Origin: Incurvaria masculella
Lineage: Eukaryota > Arthropoda > Insecta > Lepidoptera > Incurvariidae
Direction: 5' to 3'
DNA length: 64,000 nucleotides
Assembly: GCA_946894095.1 (NCBI GenBank)
Contig: OX335650.1
Span: 8,122,001 to 8,186,000, forward strand
In this document: positions 10,864 to 20,358 of the stretch, in pieces
How the letters are laid out: each line of letters starts with the position of its first letter
Position numbering within the stretch: the first letter of the stretch is position 1
Made by a program: the position numbers and the translations under genes
The notes under the pieces: model-generated
Told to the model about the DNA's origin: nothing
The model's database searches: none
What the model saw: only the letters and a program-made list of their open reading frames with translations

Positions 10864-11150
10864 ATTTCATTTCATTTATTTATTCTACTTCTCATAGTCA
10901 AACTACACTAAGGGCCTAGTGCACGAAAGCACAAAAAAATAAAATCAAAATCAATGTACGATTAAACACGTCACTTTGTATAGACAGTATGGAAGGAACT
11001 CTATGCGGTTCACTAAAAGTGACGTGTTTGAACACTGAATAACTCATCCGTCTCTTCGTGCAACCGGGGCTAAGTCATGTCACAATTTGATTGATCCGCG
11101 GATTCGATCAACCAGTGAAGAAGAACCCGCAAAGAAACTTCATACTTGCA
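10864..11150 (-). repeat. LINE 3' end, family L1a, split by a hairpin MITE
   Basis: On the minus strand it reads GTTTCTTTGCGGGTTCTTCT, a segment with GATCAATCAAATTGTGACAT, then AGTGTAGTTTGACTA, and a tail of AAATAAATGAAATG units at 10864-10890. The same end is uninterrupted at 63325 and, diverged, at 54230. The MITE at 10913-11069 interrupts it between CTAAG and its copy. GTTTCTT(N)CCGGTTCTTCT and short-unit tails are usual at the 3' ends of insect non-LTR elements; the clade is not resolved. Confidence 0.7.
10913..11069. mobile_element. Hairpin MITE, family H2, complete, with CTAAG target duplication
   Basis: It is 157 bp long and is flanked by CTAAG on both sides (10908-10912 and 11070-11074). 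The ends are GGCCTAGTGCACGAA and, inverted, CCCCGGTTGCACGAA. An inner inverted pair AAACACGTCACTTT and AAAGTGACGTGTTT makes a second stem around the centre. A copy of exactly the same length lies at 46737-46893. It has no coding capacity. Confidence 0.85.
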
Positions 11151-11207
11151 ATGTCATACTTGCAATATTTATGTATGTTACTTCTTATGTTAACCCGCAA
11201 ATATTGC

Positions 11208-11600
11208 AGCTTGTAGCCTAGTGCGAGGCCTAGTGGCGCGTGGACTGGCCTAGCGTACCAGAGGTCTGGGTTCAATTCCGACATGCACCACTGTCTTTCT
11301 CATTCCGAGTTCGATAAGTGCATTTCGTCAAGAATGCGAGCTGCTCCATGGTTCGGAATCCATGTAAAACTGTAGGTCCCCTTCCGCTACAAGATGGTAG
11401 GGTTTAAGCCCGCCCGGGTTGGTACCATCGCATTGCATGAAAAGATGGTAGAAGCGACAATAAAAAATGTCCGTGTTTTCCAATAAAAGGGAAGGTCCTG
11501 GCATGGCACCTAATTCCTTAGGGAATCAGGTGTATTAGGCTAATATCATAACGGTAGTTGTGTGGTATTAGCCATCCATGTCTGGTCGCATAAAAAAAAG
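11208..11600 (+). repeat. tRNA-derived SINE, family S1, unit A
   Basis: The head has an A-box-like GGCCTAGTGGCG and B-box-like GGTTCAATTCC. The body has GGAATCCATGTAAAACTGTA, GCCCGGGTTGGTACCAT, GGTCCTGGCATGGCACCTAA and GGTATTAGCCATCCATGTCTGG, and ends GGTCGCATAAAAAAAA. About 25 bases of the body (the CCAGTTCA...GCTC block found in unit B) are missing. Confidence 0.85.
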
Positions 11601-11698
11601 GCTTAGATATTTTTTGCAAAGCTTCTCTGTCCTTACAGCAATAATGTAATTTTTCTAAAAATGCAATATTAGGTACGTTCAAAATATGTAGAGAGAGA

Positions 11699-11830
11699 TT
11701 TTTCCATCCAGTTTAACGTAGCCGTGCAGCATACGTAAGGTCCAGGCATGGCACCTAGTTCTCATGTGGTGAGTTGGGCGAATATCATGTCAATAGGTAT
11801 TGTATTGGGTTCCATATACAGGTACTTACT
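11699..11830 (+). repeat. S1 SINE 3' fragment, unit A
   Basis: TTTTTCCATCCAGTTTAACG, TAGCCGTGCAGC and GGCATGGCACCTAGTTCTCA repeat the middle to 3' part of the S1 body directly downstream of the S1 copy at 11208. It is an older, truncated copy. The partner in unit B is about 15570-15690. Confidence 0.6.
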
Positions 11831-12187
11831 AAAAAAACCATATACTATTTGTATATTTCATAAAAGCCAATAAAAAATGTACTGATTTGACATGTATTTG
11901 TATGTAAATATTAAGTATATAATATTATTTACAAATAAGATAAAGTTATGCTATACGTTTGCTTTGTATATTTTAAAAATATATGCTTTTAAATATATTC
12001 TTATGTTCTATCATATTCAATCTTTAATTTGCATATGGCGTTAATACCTACACACCGACTTCATGAATTATTGACGAAGCATCGTAAATACATCGCGCGT
12101 GCATAGAAGACGCCGCGCCAAGCGCCACACCTAACAAGACATCACCGAAGAATGGTCCGCGACCAACTGCCGACGCGAGGCAGACGT

Positions 12188-12236
12188 CCATCTATATAAA
12201 GTCTAGCACGTGTGAGCGAGAAGACTATCGAGCAGA
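12188..12236 (+). promoter_or_regulatory. Possible RNA polymerase II core promoter, unit A
   Basis: TATATAAA at 12193-12200 is followed by CACGTG (an E-box) at 12208 and a purine-rich GAGCGAGAAG stretch, at the edge of a GC-rich block (12090-12300). Both copies of the duplication keep TATATAAA and CACGTG unchanged (second copy at 16061). No coding frame downstream is convincing, so this may be the promoter of an eroded element or of nothing at all. Confidence 0.25.
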
Positions 12237-12320
12237 TGGGCGCGCGGGGTGGCGCGCGTCGCGGCGCGGGGGCCATACGCCGGGCTCAGCGTGGTAGGTG
12301 CGAGCGGGATAGACAATATT

Positions 12321-12556
12321 GACGTTTGTTGTATGGGGACCCCCTTTAATTCTAAATATTTCGTAATGTCTATGATTTGTTGTTCTAGCGGCAAGGGAAA
12401 TACACACTCTGTGAACATTCCAACTGTCTAGCTATCACGGTTTCTGAGATACAGCCCTGTGACAGACGGACAGACGGACGGACGGACGGACGGACGGACG
12501 GACAGCGGAGGCTTAGTAATAGGGTTCCGTTTTCACCCTTTGGGTATGGAACCCTA
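12321..12556 (+). repeat. Lepidopteran (GGAC)n dispersed repeat, 5'-truncated, unit A
   Basis: It begins within the repeat at GACGTTTGTTGTATGGGGAC and continues through ACAGCCCTGTGACAGACGG, (GGAC)n and GGCTTAGTAATAGGGTTCCG to GGAACCCTAA. The missing head is also missing in unit B, so truncation predates duplication. Confidence 0.85.
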
Positions 12557-12628
12557 ACGAAGGGTTCCGTACCATCGTATATTTAAGGAAATTACGGAAC
12601 CTCGGTTGTGCCTTCTGAACTTCGCCTC

Positions 12629-12930
12629 TAACCGCTTTTACCCTCATTCCCGAAGGAATTAGGTGACATGCCAGGATCTTCTATTTACGACCACGGCTAC
12701 ATTGAACTGTATGGAAAACATGGACAATTTATTATTGCCGTTTTGACCATAGGTATTATCATCTCATGCGATGGTATCAATCGTAGGGAAAGGGCACCTA
12801 TAGTTTTAAATGGATCCAAACATCTCCCAACAAACTCGCATTCGTAACGAAATTCATTTATCCAATTCTGAAAGAGAAAGAAAGTGATTCATAAACGGAG
12901 CGGGGATTTGAACCCGCTACAAACATATCA
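12629..12930 (-). repeat. S1-related SINE, unit B
   Basis: Partner of 8060-8362. The B-box region reads GGTTCAAATCC on the minus strand, closer to the B-box consensus than in unit A. Confidence 0.7.
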
Positions 12931-13180
12931 TATGCTGAATGTAACGATGAATACAAAAAAATAATCATTAAATTTTTTTTTTTGTTCACATTAGAAAAAA
13001 AATATTTTTTTTTATTAAAAGAGAGGAACTTCAATCAAGAATTGATACATGAAGAATAATGTAACTTAAGCAACGTGGTTTTTTTTTATAATATGCATTA
13101 TAAAGCCTATTTAAAAAAAAATAACAACAGTCGTCTCGATATGACAAATGATCAGATTCTGAACGTATTATGTGAAATCA

Positions 13181-13235
13181 ACATAAATGTGGCTCCAAAA
13201 AACATCTACCCTCAATTATAATCATATCATGAACA
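13181..13235. other. Empty site matching the mariner insertion of unit A
   Basis: AACATAAATGTGGCTCCAAA, CATCTACCCTCAATTATAAT and CATATCATGAACATAATTG run on without interruption. Unit A has the same flanks separated by the 1.28-kb mariner. Confidence 0.85.
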
Positions 13236-13342
13236 TAATTGTATAATTTTGAAGCCCTTAAAATATCCAGGGTGGTTTAGTTACCATGATAAATCATTCG
13301 CTAGGTGCATAGCAGGTGAACAGGCAAAGGAGGCAAAATGAG

Positions 13343-13455
13343 GGCCGAGTGTACGAAAGGACGAAAAATCAAAATCAACGTCAACTCCAAGGGGTTCACT
13401 AAAAGTGACGTGTTTGAACATTGATTAACTCGGCCGTCCCTTCGTGCAATCGGGG
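13343..13455. mobile_element. Hairpin MITE, family H2, internally deleted, unit B
   Basis: Partner of 10099-10210, with the same internal deletion. The ends are GGCCGAGTGTACGAAAGGAC and TTCGTGCAATCGGGG. Confidence 0.75.
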
Positions 13456-13506
13456 CTAAGTTTGACGTTTAGTTAAATTTCGTACCATGCCAACTGGTAA
13501 ATTTTA

Positions 13507-13660
13507 GTTGACTTGACCGAATAACTCAATACCTACCAGCGAATGGTATGTTTTGCTGGTTCGGTTCCAGCCTTGCAATATATTCGTAAAGTAGTTCTTT
13601 TTACTGGGTTCTTTCTTTAATTAAAGTGTCCTTGCTTCACGGTCGATTATACGTACATAC
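13507..13660 (+). repeat. tRNA-derived SINE, family S2, unit B
   Basis: Partner of 10262-10410. The tail reads CGATTATACGTACATAC. Confidence 0.65.
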
Positions 13661-13706
13661 AAATCACATTCCTTGGAAAAAGATATGTCCTTCTTTTTTG
13701 TTTCTT

Positions 13707-14412
13707 ATTGTTTATTGTTTATTGTTTATTCATCATCCATAGACAGTACACTGCACTCGGATTTGTCATATTTTATCATTAGCCAGTTCGGGGAAATCCC
13801 AGCGAAGAAGAACTGGAAAGAAACTCCGTTGTTTTTTTTTTCTTTCAACGTCCACTTAGTCTAAATTTACAAAAGTATTTAGACTCACAGATAAACACGC
13901 TAAATTAATATGAATTGACGAGAATCAGCAATTCATGTCATATGCAACAGTTCATGACAAATATCAGTTTATTAGTAAAGACCATGCCCGCCATCTAGAA
14001 TGTTGCCAATAGGAGCAAGCCAGTCCCCACAAACAGCACCCGTTCACGAGCATCACGCCAGGCACAGCCATCGCCTCTATCAACCATATTTTAGGGAAAG
14101 AGGAGACCCGAACCCAGCGTCGCCGCAAGTAGGGACCTTAAAGCGATGCACTACTCCAGTGGCAACATGAAAAAGTTGTGAAAGCTCTGTACGATTTAGT
14201 TTTAATACGATTATTTCTGTCATGAACTACTACAGTGACCTGTAAACAAAGAGTCAAAATACAAAATACATTATTATTCTTACAGCTAAAAAAAAAAACT
14301 ATATAATATTACACTTTAAATACAGAAAATTAAGAGTCCAATGGTTTGAGAGCAACCATATACGAATAAGATTCCTGAAAGAGATTCTGACCAACATTAT
14401 TATAATGATAGT
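13707..14412 (-). mobile_element. Insertion present only in unit B: LINE 3' end plus unidentified sequence
   Basis: Relative to unit A, about 700 bases interrupt the sequence after TTTGTTTCTTATT. Read on the minus strand the low-coordinate end is a tail of AATAAAC units (13707-13732) preceded by GGAGTTTCTTTCCAGTTCTT, the hallmark of insect LINE 3' ends. The upstream part (about 13985-14180) is less AT-rich with no clear coding frame. The 14400-14440 side has a duplicated TTATAATGATAGTAATTATT, which may be local slippage or a target duplication. Confidence 0.65.
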
Positions 14413-14756
14413 AATTATTATTATTTTTATAATGATAGTAATTATTCATTGTTTAGCCTTGAAAGTACCTTACAGTAGGTTTGTAGGTTACCAGGTTTGT
14501 TGGTTCCATAAAAAAACTATCGTTGAAACTGAAAAAGCAATAATAAAAATATATGTATTTGAAAAATATGTTTTTTAATTTTTCTATAACTCTTTCCTTC
14601 ATCGATTTGTGATTTCCCACACATGTAGAAAATTGTTACACATAAGTGAATATATACGATAATATATCACTTATTGTTAATGGTCTCTAGGGAAAAAAAA
14701 GGTTTTTGCCTACCTACCGATTGAAGCGATTGATAAAGCATTTTGAAAGCAAAAAC

Positions 14757-15005
14757 ACAATTTCATTTCATTTATTTATTCTACTTCCTAGGGCCTAGTG
14801 CACGAAAGCACAAAAAAATAAAATCAACATCAATGTACGATTAAACACGTCACTTTGTATAGACAGTATGGAAGGAACTCTTTGCGGTTCACTAAAAGTG
14901 ACGTGTTCGGCCGTGCAACCGGGGCTAAGTCATGTCACAATTTGATTGATCCGCGGATTCGATCAACCAGTGAAGAAGAACCCGCAAAGAAACTTCATAC
15001 TTGCA
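14757..15005 (-). repeat. LINE 3' end, family L1a, split by H2, unit B
   Basis: Partner of 10864-11150. The part between tail and MITE is shortened, so TAGTCAAACTACACTAAG of unit A is reduced to a few bases. Confidence 0.65.
14792..14924. mobile_element. Hairpin MITE, family H2, partner of the complete copy, unit B
   Basis: 133 bp against 157 bp in unit A; it lost the stretch GAACACTGAATAACTCATCC near its right end. The CTAAG on the right remains, while the left one is lost with the flanking deletion. Confidence 0.75.
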
Positions 15006-15065
15006 ATGTCATACTTACAATATATATGTATGTTACTTGTTATGTTAACCCGCAAATATTGCAGC

Positions 15066-15468
15066 TTGTCGCCTAGTGGCGCGGGGACTGGCCTAGCGTA
15101 CCAGAGGTCTGGGTTCAATTCCGACATGCACCACTGTCTTTCCCATTCCGAGTTCGATAAGTGCATTTCGTCAAGAATGCGAGCTGCTCCATGGTTCGGA
15201 ATCCATGTAAAACTGTAGGTCCCCTTCCCCTACAAGTTGGTAGAGTTTAAGCCCGCCCGGGTTGGTACCATCGCATTGCATGAAAAGATGGTCGAAGCGG
15301 CAATAAAAAATTGTCCGTGTTTTCCATCCAGTTCATTGGAGCCGCGCTCATAAAAGGGAAGGTCCTGGCATGGCACCTAATTCCTTAGGGAATCAGGTGT
15401 ATTAGGCTAATATCATAACGGTAGTTGTGTGGTATTAGCCATCCATATCTGGTCGCATAAAAAAAATA
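15066..15468 (+). repeat. tRNA-derived SINE, family S1, unit B
   Basis: A nearly full-length copy: head GCCTAGTGGCGCGGGGACTG, B-box-like GGTTCAATTCC, complete body, and the end GGTCGCATAAAAAAA. It keeps the CCAGTTCATTGGAGCCGCGC block deleted in unit A. Confidence 0.85.
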
Positions 15469-15569
15469 GCTTAGATATTTTTTACAAAGCTTCTCTGTTC
15501 CATTACAGCAATAATGTAATCTTTCTAAAAATGCAATATTAGGTACGTTCAAAATATGTAAAGAGAGAT

Positions 15570-15690
15570 TTTTCCATCTAGTTTAACGTAGCCGTGCAGC
15601 ATAAGTAAGGTCCTGGCATGGCACCTAGTTCTCATGTGGTGCGTTGGGAGAATATCATGTTAATAGGTGTTGTATTGCGATCCATATACA
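15570..15690 (+). repeat. S1 SINE 3' fragment, unit B
   Basis: Partner of 11699-11830; GGTCCTGGCATGGCACCTAG and the following segment are kept. Confidence 0.55.
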
Positions 15691-16055
15691 TGTACTTACT
15701 AAAAAAACCATATACTATTTGTATATTTCATAAAAGCCAGTGAAAAATGTCCTGATTTGACATGTATTTGTGTAAATATTATATAATTTTATTTACAAAT
15801 TAGTTAAACCTATGCTATACGTTTGCTTTGTATATTTTAAAAATGTATGTTTTTAAATAGATTCTTATGTTCTATTATATTCAATCTTTAGTTTGCATAT
15901 GGCGTTAATACCTACACACCGACTTCATGAATTATTGACGAAGCATCGTAAATACATCGCGCGTGCATAGAAGACGCCGCGCCGCCGAGAGCCGCAACGA
16001 ACAAGAACAACACCGAAGAATGGTCCACGACCAACTGCCGACACGAGGCGAACGT

Positions 16056-16105
16056 CCATCTATATAAAGTCTAGCACGTGTGAGCGAGAAGACTATCGAG
16101 AAAAT
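16056..16105 (+). promoter_or_regulatory. Possible RNA polymerase II core promoter, unit B
   Basis: TATATAAA at 16061-16068 and CACGTG at 16076 are identical to unit A in sequence and spacing, within a GC-rich block (15955-16160). Function is unproven. Confidence 0.25.
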
Positions 16106-16188
16106 GGGCGCGCGGGGCGGCGCGCCTCGCGGCGCGGGGGCCATACGCCGGGCTCAGCTTAGTGAGTGCGAGCGGGATAGACAATATG

Positions 16189-16433
16189 GACGTTTGTTGT
16201 ATGGGGACCCCCTTTAATTCTAAATATTTCGTAATGTCTATGATTTGTTGTTCTAGCGGCAAGGGAAATACACACTCTGTGAAAATTCCAACTGTCTAGC
16301 TATCACGGTTTCTGAGATACAGCCCTGTGACAGACGGACAGACGGACGGACGGACGGACGGACGGACGGACGGACAGCGGAGGCTTAGTAATAGGGTTCC
16401 GTTTTCACCCTTTGGGTACGGAACCCTAAAAAA
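16189..16433 (+). repeat. Lepidopteran (GGAC)n dispersed repeat, 5'-truncated, unit B
   Basis: Same truncation point as unit A. The (GGAC)n run (about 16338-16374) has two more units than in A, and the end is GGTACGGAACCCTAAAAAA. Confidence 0.85.
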
Positions 16434-18620
16434 GAACGGATTTTTCGTTGATTTTTGTGGCTCTTTGGATAGATAATGAAAATATATTTTCAATATTTGT
16501 TTTTACTATAAGGGAGGTGCCCTTCTGGATTATCAACTTCCATATGATAGATAAAACGAATAATTTCAAATCTCCTCCATAAGAAAAATATTAAATTATT
16601 AAAACTGTAGGCCAAAACAAACGGACAAAAGTTTTCCACTTTCACCTGGCGAGCCATTCGATGGAGTGTTCATCACATCCTTGTAAACACAGAAAATTAC
16701 GCGGACAACCTCCTATCCCTTCCGCAGTAAGAGTTTACCGAAATTGCGGAGCAACCCACCCTTATTGCTACCCTCGCCGCAGTAGCGGAGGCACGTGTCA
16801 CAATACACGAGAAACACTCTCGCATAACGGAAAATGTTATCGCGCGGTAGTCGGCCTGGTAAGTTATTTTATATTTACTGGCTAACTTTTTATAGCGTAA
16901 TGAAATAAGTTCACTCGATGGATCGGCCCACATTCGTTTTATTCGTGACGTGTTTTGGTGCGCGCGCTTCCGTGGTTTGGTGAGCTGGCGGCGGAAAGCT
17001 CCTGTTTGCGATTCCGGCCGGAAAAGGAAAGTAAATGCCAGAGATATCGGAATTATACCAGCGCGCAGCATGGGAGCTAGATACCATCCCAGAACCCGGG
17101 TATTATATTATATTATGACAATTTTTCTTGCCACTGTGATCAACTTAAGTGGAATTAAATCTATCACCCAGTAAGTAAGGAAATTGATCTTCAGTTTTAC
17201 CTGGAATCAGAATGGGTCGAACGGTAACCCATCTAAAAACAGACCTCGAGATAATGATGTGCTTAAGTTTCTTATAATGCCTCGTGCCTATTTCCTTAGT
17301 CAAATTAAAAGATTATTTTTTTCTGAAAGCTTGCGCATTACATAAATCAATTTAACTTATATCCATGATAAACGACTTTTTGTATTTGAATACAAATCTA
17401 CATCCATCATGGATATAAGTTTTCGTATGAAGAAAACATAAATCGTGCATACACAGCTCAGTTGTTTTATTTAATATGCTAAGTATCAGATAATTATATT
17501 TCTTAATTTGACTGATGAAACACACACGAGCCATTGTAAGGAACTTGAGTACCTCATTACTCTCTTAGCCACTGGGCAGTTCGCAAAATTAACTAAATTA
17601 TCTTTCATTGGATTCTAAATTTACCTTAAAATACCTTTACTTCCAAGGATTATAAATGAAAGATGCAAATACTAATGCGTGCTAAAATTTAACCACTAAA
17701 GTAGTAGAAACAGTAATTTAACAATCTCGTTTAATGTTATTAAGAGCAACCAAATACTTGGGTACAATTATTAATCCATCGAATACCACAAATTCTCCGA
17801 CTGTGGAAGGGATTGTGGGGGGTGATGTTGGCAGACATGTTTTGTTGGGTCGAAGTAAATATTTTGATGCAGTTTGGGGGCTGCGTGAAACCGCCGCTCT
17901 CTGTTGACCGAGACTGATTGGAGCGAGTAATTGCTCGGAACTTTGACCATGGACTTGTTTTGTTATTGTTGTATTGCGATGTTTAAATTTGATTTTTATT
18001 TAAAAAATAAATAAATTTGTCCAATCGACTTAGTTAGTAAATGGACTTGGAATAGATTTGTTTTATTTATGTATTCTGTTGAAATGTCCACACGCTCACT
18101 TTTAGCGTGTGGAAAATTACTGCGATCTAACTAATTTTGAGTGAAAATCTATCATCTTCTCCATTAGCAATAGAAGAGTAAAATACTGTGCCAGATAACA
18201 TAAAAACTGTATTACATCATACATATATACCTCCACAATGTAAATGCCCGCTACATGATTAGTAAATAGAAAAAAAAACGGAAACTTTGAATAGTAAATA
18301 AAAAAAAATTTAACTTAACAATACGATCAAACTTATTTTCGACATACGTGAACCTGGTTATTGAATCCAAGTTTTAATGAAAGCTTTACGGAATTATTTG
18401 GTTATAATAGTAAGTGATGTTGAGTGATTGAACCAAACATGTAATTTGCCAACACTATTTAAATAACTAAAATATTAGGTTGAACTGTTCTGAAAGACAA
18501 ACATACTTAAATAATTACATCATTTATTGTAATTTAATGTTCGACACAATTATAACAGGATATACATAAAACTGCAAAATAGAAAAAAATAATTACTGAC
18601 TGACTGACCTAAACGTAAAA
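16434..18620. other. Unassigned sequence, probably single-copy
   Basis: GC content is higher over about 16640-17110, with several short open frames on both strands that look like no protein I know. A small hairpin, CCACACGCT/AGCGTGTGG, lies at about 18088-18112. The region could be host intergenic or intronic DNA; no splice-site-bounded exon can be defended. Confidence 0.4.
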
Positions 18621-19376
18621 AAAAAAATAGGTAAAAAAACTTTTTAAGTTAAACGGTTTTATGTTAAACATACATTGCAATGTTTAAGATAAATGTACTA
18701 AAAACAAAAAAATAATAAAATAGATACAGTCGTGGGATTTATAAACATATGCATAGACTAGACTAAAATAAAACCGTGGGGCACGTCAATTGTCTACAAA
18801 TTATCGACTTAATGTGCGATAGAAGAATCGTTTAATTCGTCGTTAGGCAGTTGGCCCGCAGACGGTGAGGAAATTACTTACTATTTTCTTGGTCATGGAA
18901 ATTCCAATAGTTATACACTCCATGTAAATAAAAGAGATGTTTCAACTAGTTTATCGTTGGACATTCACACTGCTGGCTGGCAAGGAATCGTTTCACTGCT
19001 CGTAGTTTGTCTTTAATCGACAAAACATATGATAAAAGTACTACTCGCTCACCACTATGAAACCCAAAACTCGCTTATAATCGAGCTTGCTAGCTTGTTT
19101 CCACATTCTAGCCCTACTTATCACACGTCCATCGTTGTCGGTTGAACAACTGCCTAATTATAGTGTAACATTACAAAACAAACATTTTAATCAACGATTG
19201 TAGACAATTGACGTGCCCCACGGTTTTATTTTAGTCTAGTCTATGCATATGTTTATAAATCCCACGACTGTATCTATTTTATTATTTTTTTGTTTTTAGT
19301 ACATTTATCTTAAACATTGCAATGTATGTTTAACATAAAACCGTTTAACTTAAAAAGTTTTTTTACCTATTTTTTT
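18621..19376. repeat. Perfect 178-bp inverted repeat with 400-bp spacer
   Basis: The left arm 18621-18798 and right arm 19199-19376 are exact reverse complements by base-by-base reading, beginning TGTAGACAATTGACGTGCCC in the right arm. Inside the spacer a further 11-bp pair (TTAGGCAGTTG at 18843, CAACTGCCTAA at 19148) lies on nearly the same centre of symmetry. The spacer has no coding frame. The right arm stops about 12 bases before the stop codon of the 295-residue ORF. Confidence 0.9.
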
Positions 19377-19388
19377 ATTTTTTTGTTT

Positions 19389-20276
19389 TTAGTACATTTT
19401 TTTATTACTAGTAACATGTGTTTGACAGCGGGAACATAATAACAATGATATTTTCGAAGTTAACTCCACAGGTAAGTATGTTAATGCAGCAGCGTTGTAC
19501 CGAACTGTACGAACTTGATTAGGATAACAACGTTTGGTACAAATATCACAAACATGTATACAAATTGTGTTAATAGCATTCTCGAATGCCTGCAGATTAT
19601 TAGCTCTGCATTGCTGGGTACGCTCTCGTTGTTTATTTAACCTCGTATCGCGATGTTCAGGCGTTTCTGAACCCAACTGCTGTCTTTGTCTTTCACGGCT
19701 TTGTATTAATCTAACTTCATATTCTTCAGGCGTTTCTGATGCTACCATCTGTGTATATCGCTCCCGTTGTTTTGTTAACCTAGCTTCATATTCTTCAGGC
19801 GTTTCTGACGCTACCATCTGTGTATATCGCTCCCGTTGTTTTGTTAACCTGGCTTCATATTCTTCAGGCGTTTCTGACGCTATCATCTGTGTGTATCGCT
19901 CCCGTTGTTTTGTTAACCTGGCTTCATATTCTTCAGGCGTTTCTGACGCTATCATCTGTGTGTATCGCTCACGTTGCTTTGTTAACCTGGCTTCATATTC
20001 TTTAGACGTTTCTGACGCCGTCATTTGTGTATATCGCTGACGTTGCTTTTTTAACCTGGCCTCATATTGCTCAGGTGTTTTTGACGCTAATTGTTCCCGT
20101 CGTTTCTGTAATCGACTATTTCTATCACCTTCACTTTCTTTAGCTCGTTTTGCTTTATACTTTTCTTTCGCTTTTTGAAGCCTTCGTTTACGTTGTGTTG
20201 CAGTTTCTGTTTTATTTGTGTTTGTATTTTTTATTAAATTTTTTTTTACCATTTTGTTCCCACGAGTAATGGACAT
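19389..20276 (-). CDS. 23-residue-repeat protein with paired CxxC motifs, Helitron-associated type (tentative)
   Basis: A 295-residue frame on the minus strand, starting at the first ATG (a second lies at residue 9). Residues 1-65 are very basic. Residues 66-226 are seven tandem 23-residue units with the core ETPEEYEARLTKQRERYTQM; they are charged, rich in R, K, E and Q, and likely helical. Residues 243-284 hold C243-x2-C246-x3-C250 and C281-x2-C284, a plausible zinc site. Repeats of this kind ahead of CxxC pairs are what I recall from the N-terminal part of, or ORF next to, PIF1-like helicases of Helitron elements in arthropods. No Rep or helicase motif follows here, and the last residues (KKMY) run into sequence shared with the adjacent inverted repeat, so the frame is probably cut off. 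DNA of the central repeats is nearly identical. Function is unknown. Confidence 0.55.
   Translation of the reverse strand: MSITRGNKMVKKNLIKNTNTNKTETATQRKRRLQKAKEKYKAKRAKESEGDRNSRLQKRREQLASKTPEQYEARLKKQRQRYTQMTASETSKEYEARLTKQRERYTQMIASETPEEYEARLTKQRERYTQMIASETPEEYEARLTKQRERYTQMVASETPEEYEARLTKQRERYTQMVASETPEEYEVRLIQSRERQRQQLGSETPEHRDTRLNKQRERTQQCRANNLQAFENAINTICIHVCDICTKRCYPNQVRTVRYNAAALTYLPVELTSKISLLLCSRCQTHVTSNKKMY
19663..20079 (-). repeat. 69-bp coding minisatellite
   Basis: Each 69-bp unit encodes 23 residues of the protein above. The central units differ by only a few bases, while the outer ones are diverged, as expected of unequal exchange or slippage spreading from the middle. Its length is a multiple of three in every unit, so the frame is kept. 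Confidence 0.85.
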
Positions 20277-20358
20277 TTAAACGGTCGACCCCCCCAGAGG
20301 TCCAATAAAGGGGCAAGGCTATGTACAACAAGATGCGCCTGAGTCTTGAGGGGAAAAC

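Larger units (their letters stand above)
8060..12556 (+). repeat. Segmental duplication, unit A
   Basis: From TAACCGCTTTTACCC at 8060 to GGAACCCTAA at 12556, this unit matches 12629-16431 in the same order and orientation. The shared content is a minus-strand SINE, an S2 SINE, two hairpin MITEs, a LINE end, an S1 SINE, a TATA-containing GC-rich block and a truncated dispersed repeat. Substitutions seen by eye are a few per hundred bases. Unit A alone has a mariner (8655-9929). Because unrelated repeats are copied in the same order, this is a duplication of a genomic segment and not two insertions of one element. Confidence 0.9.
12629..16431 (+). repeat. Segmental duplication, unit B
   Basis: Colinear with unit A. 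It differs by lacking the mariner, by a roughly 700-bp insertion at about 13707-14412 that starts with a LINE end, and by several small deletions, for example near 14693, 14788 and 14908. The 72 bases between the units (12557-12628) occur once. The order of features fixes this as a tandem direct duplication. Confidence 0.9.

Noticed and set aside
8060..16431. Two copies of one large transposon instead of a duplication
   Set aside because: The unit lacks common terminal repeats or a shared gene, and consists of unrelated repeats that also occur separately elsewhere in the window.
16661..17174. Host exon in a less AT-rich stretch
   Set aside because: Short frames on both strands, no recognised domain and no defensible pair of splice sites.
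19534..20040. 168-codon open frame opposite the repeat protein
   Set aside because: It is the antisense of the 69-bp coding repeats; periodicity alone keeps it open.
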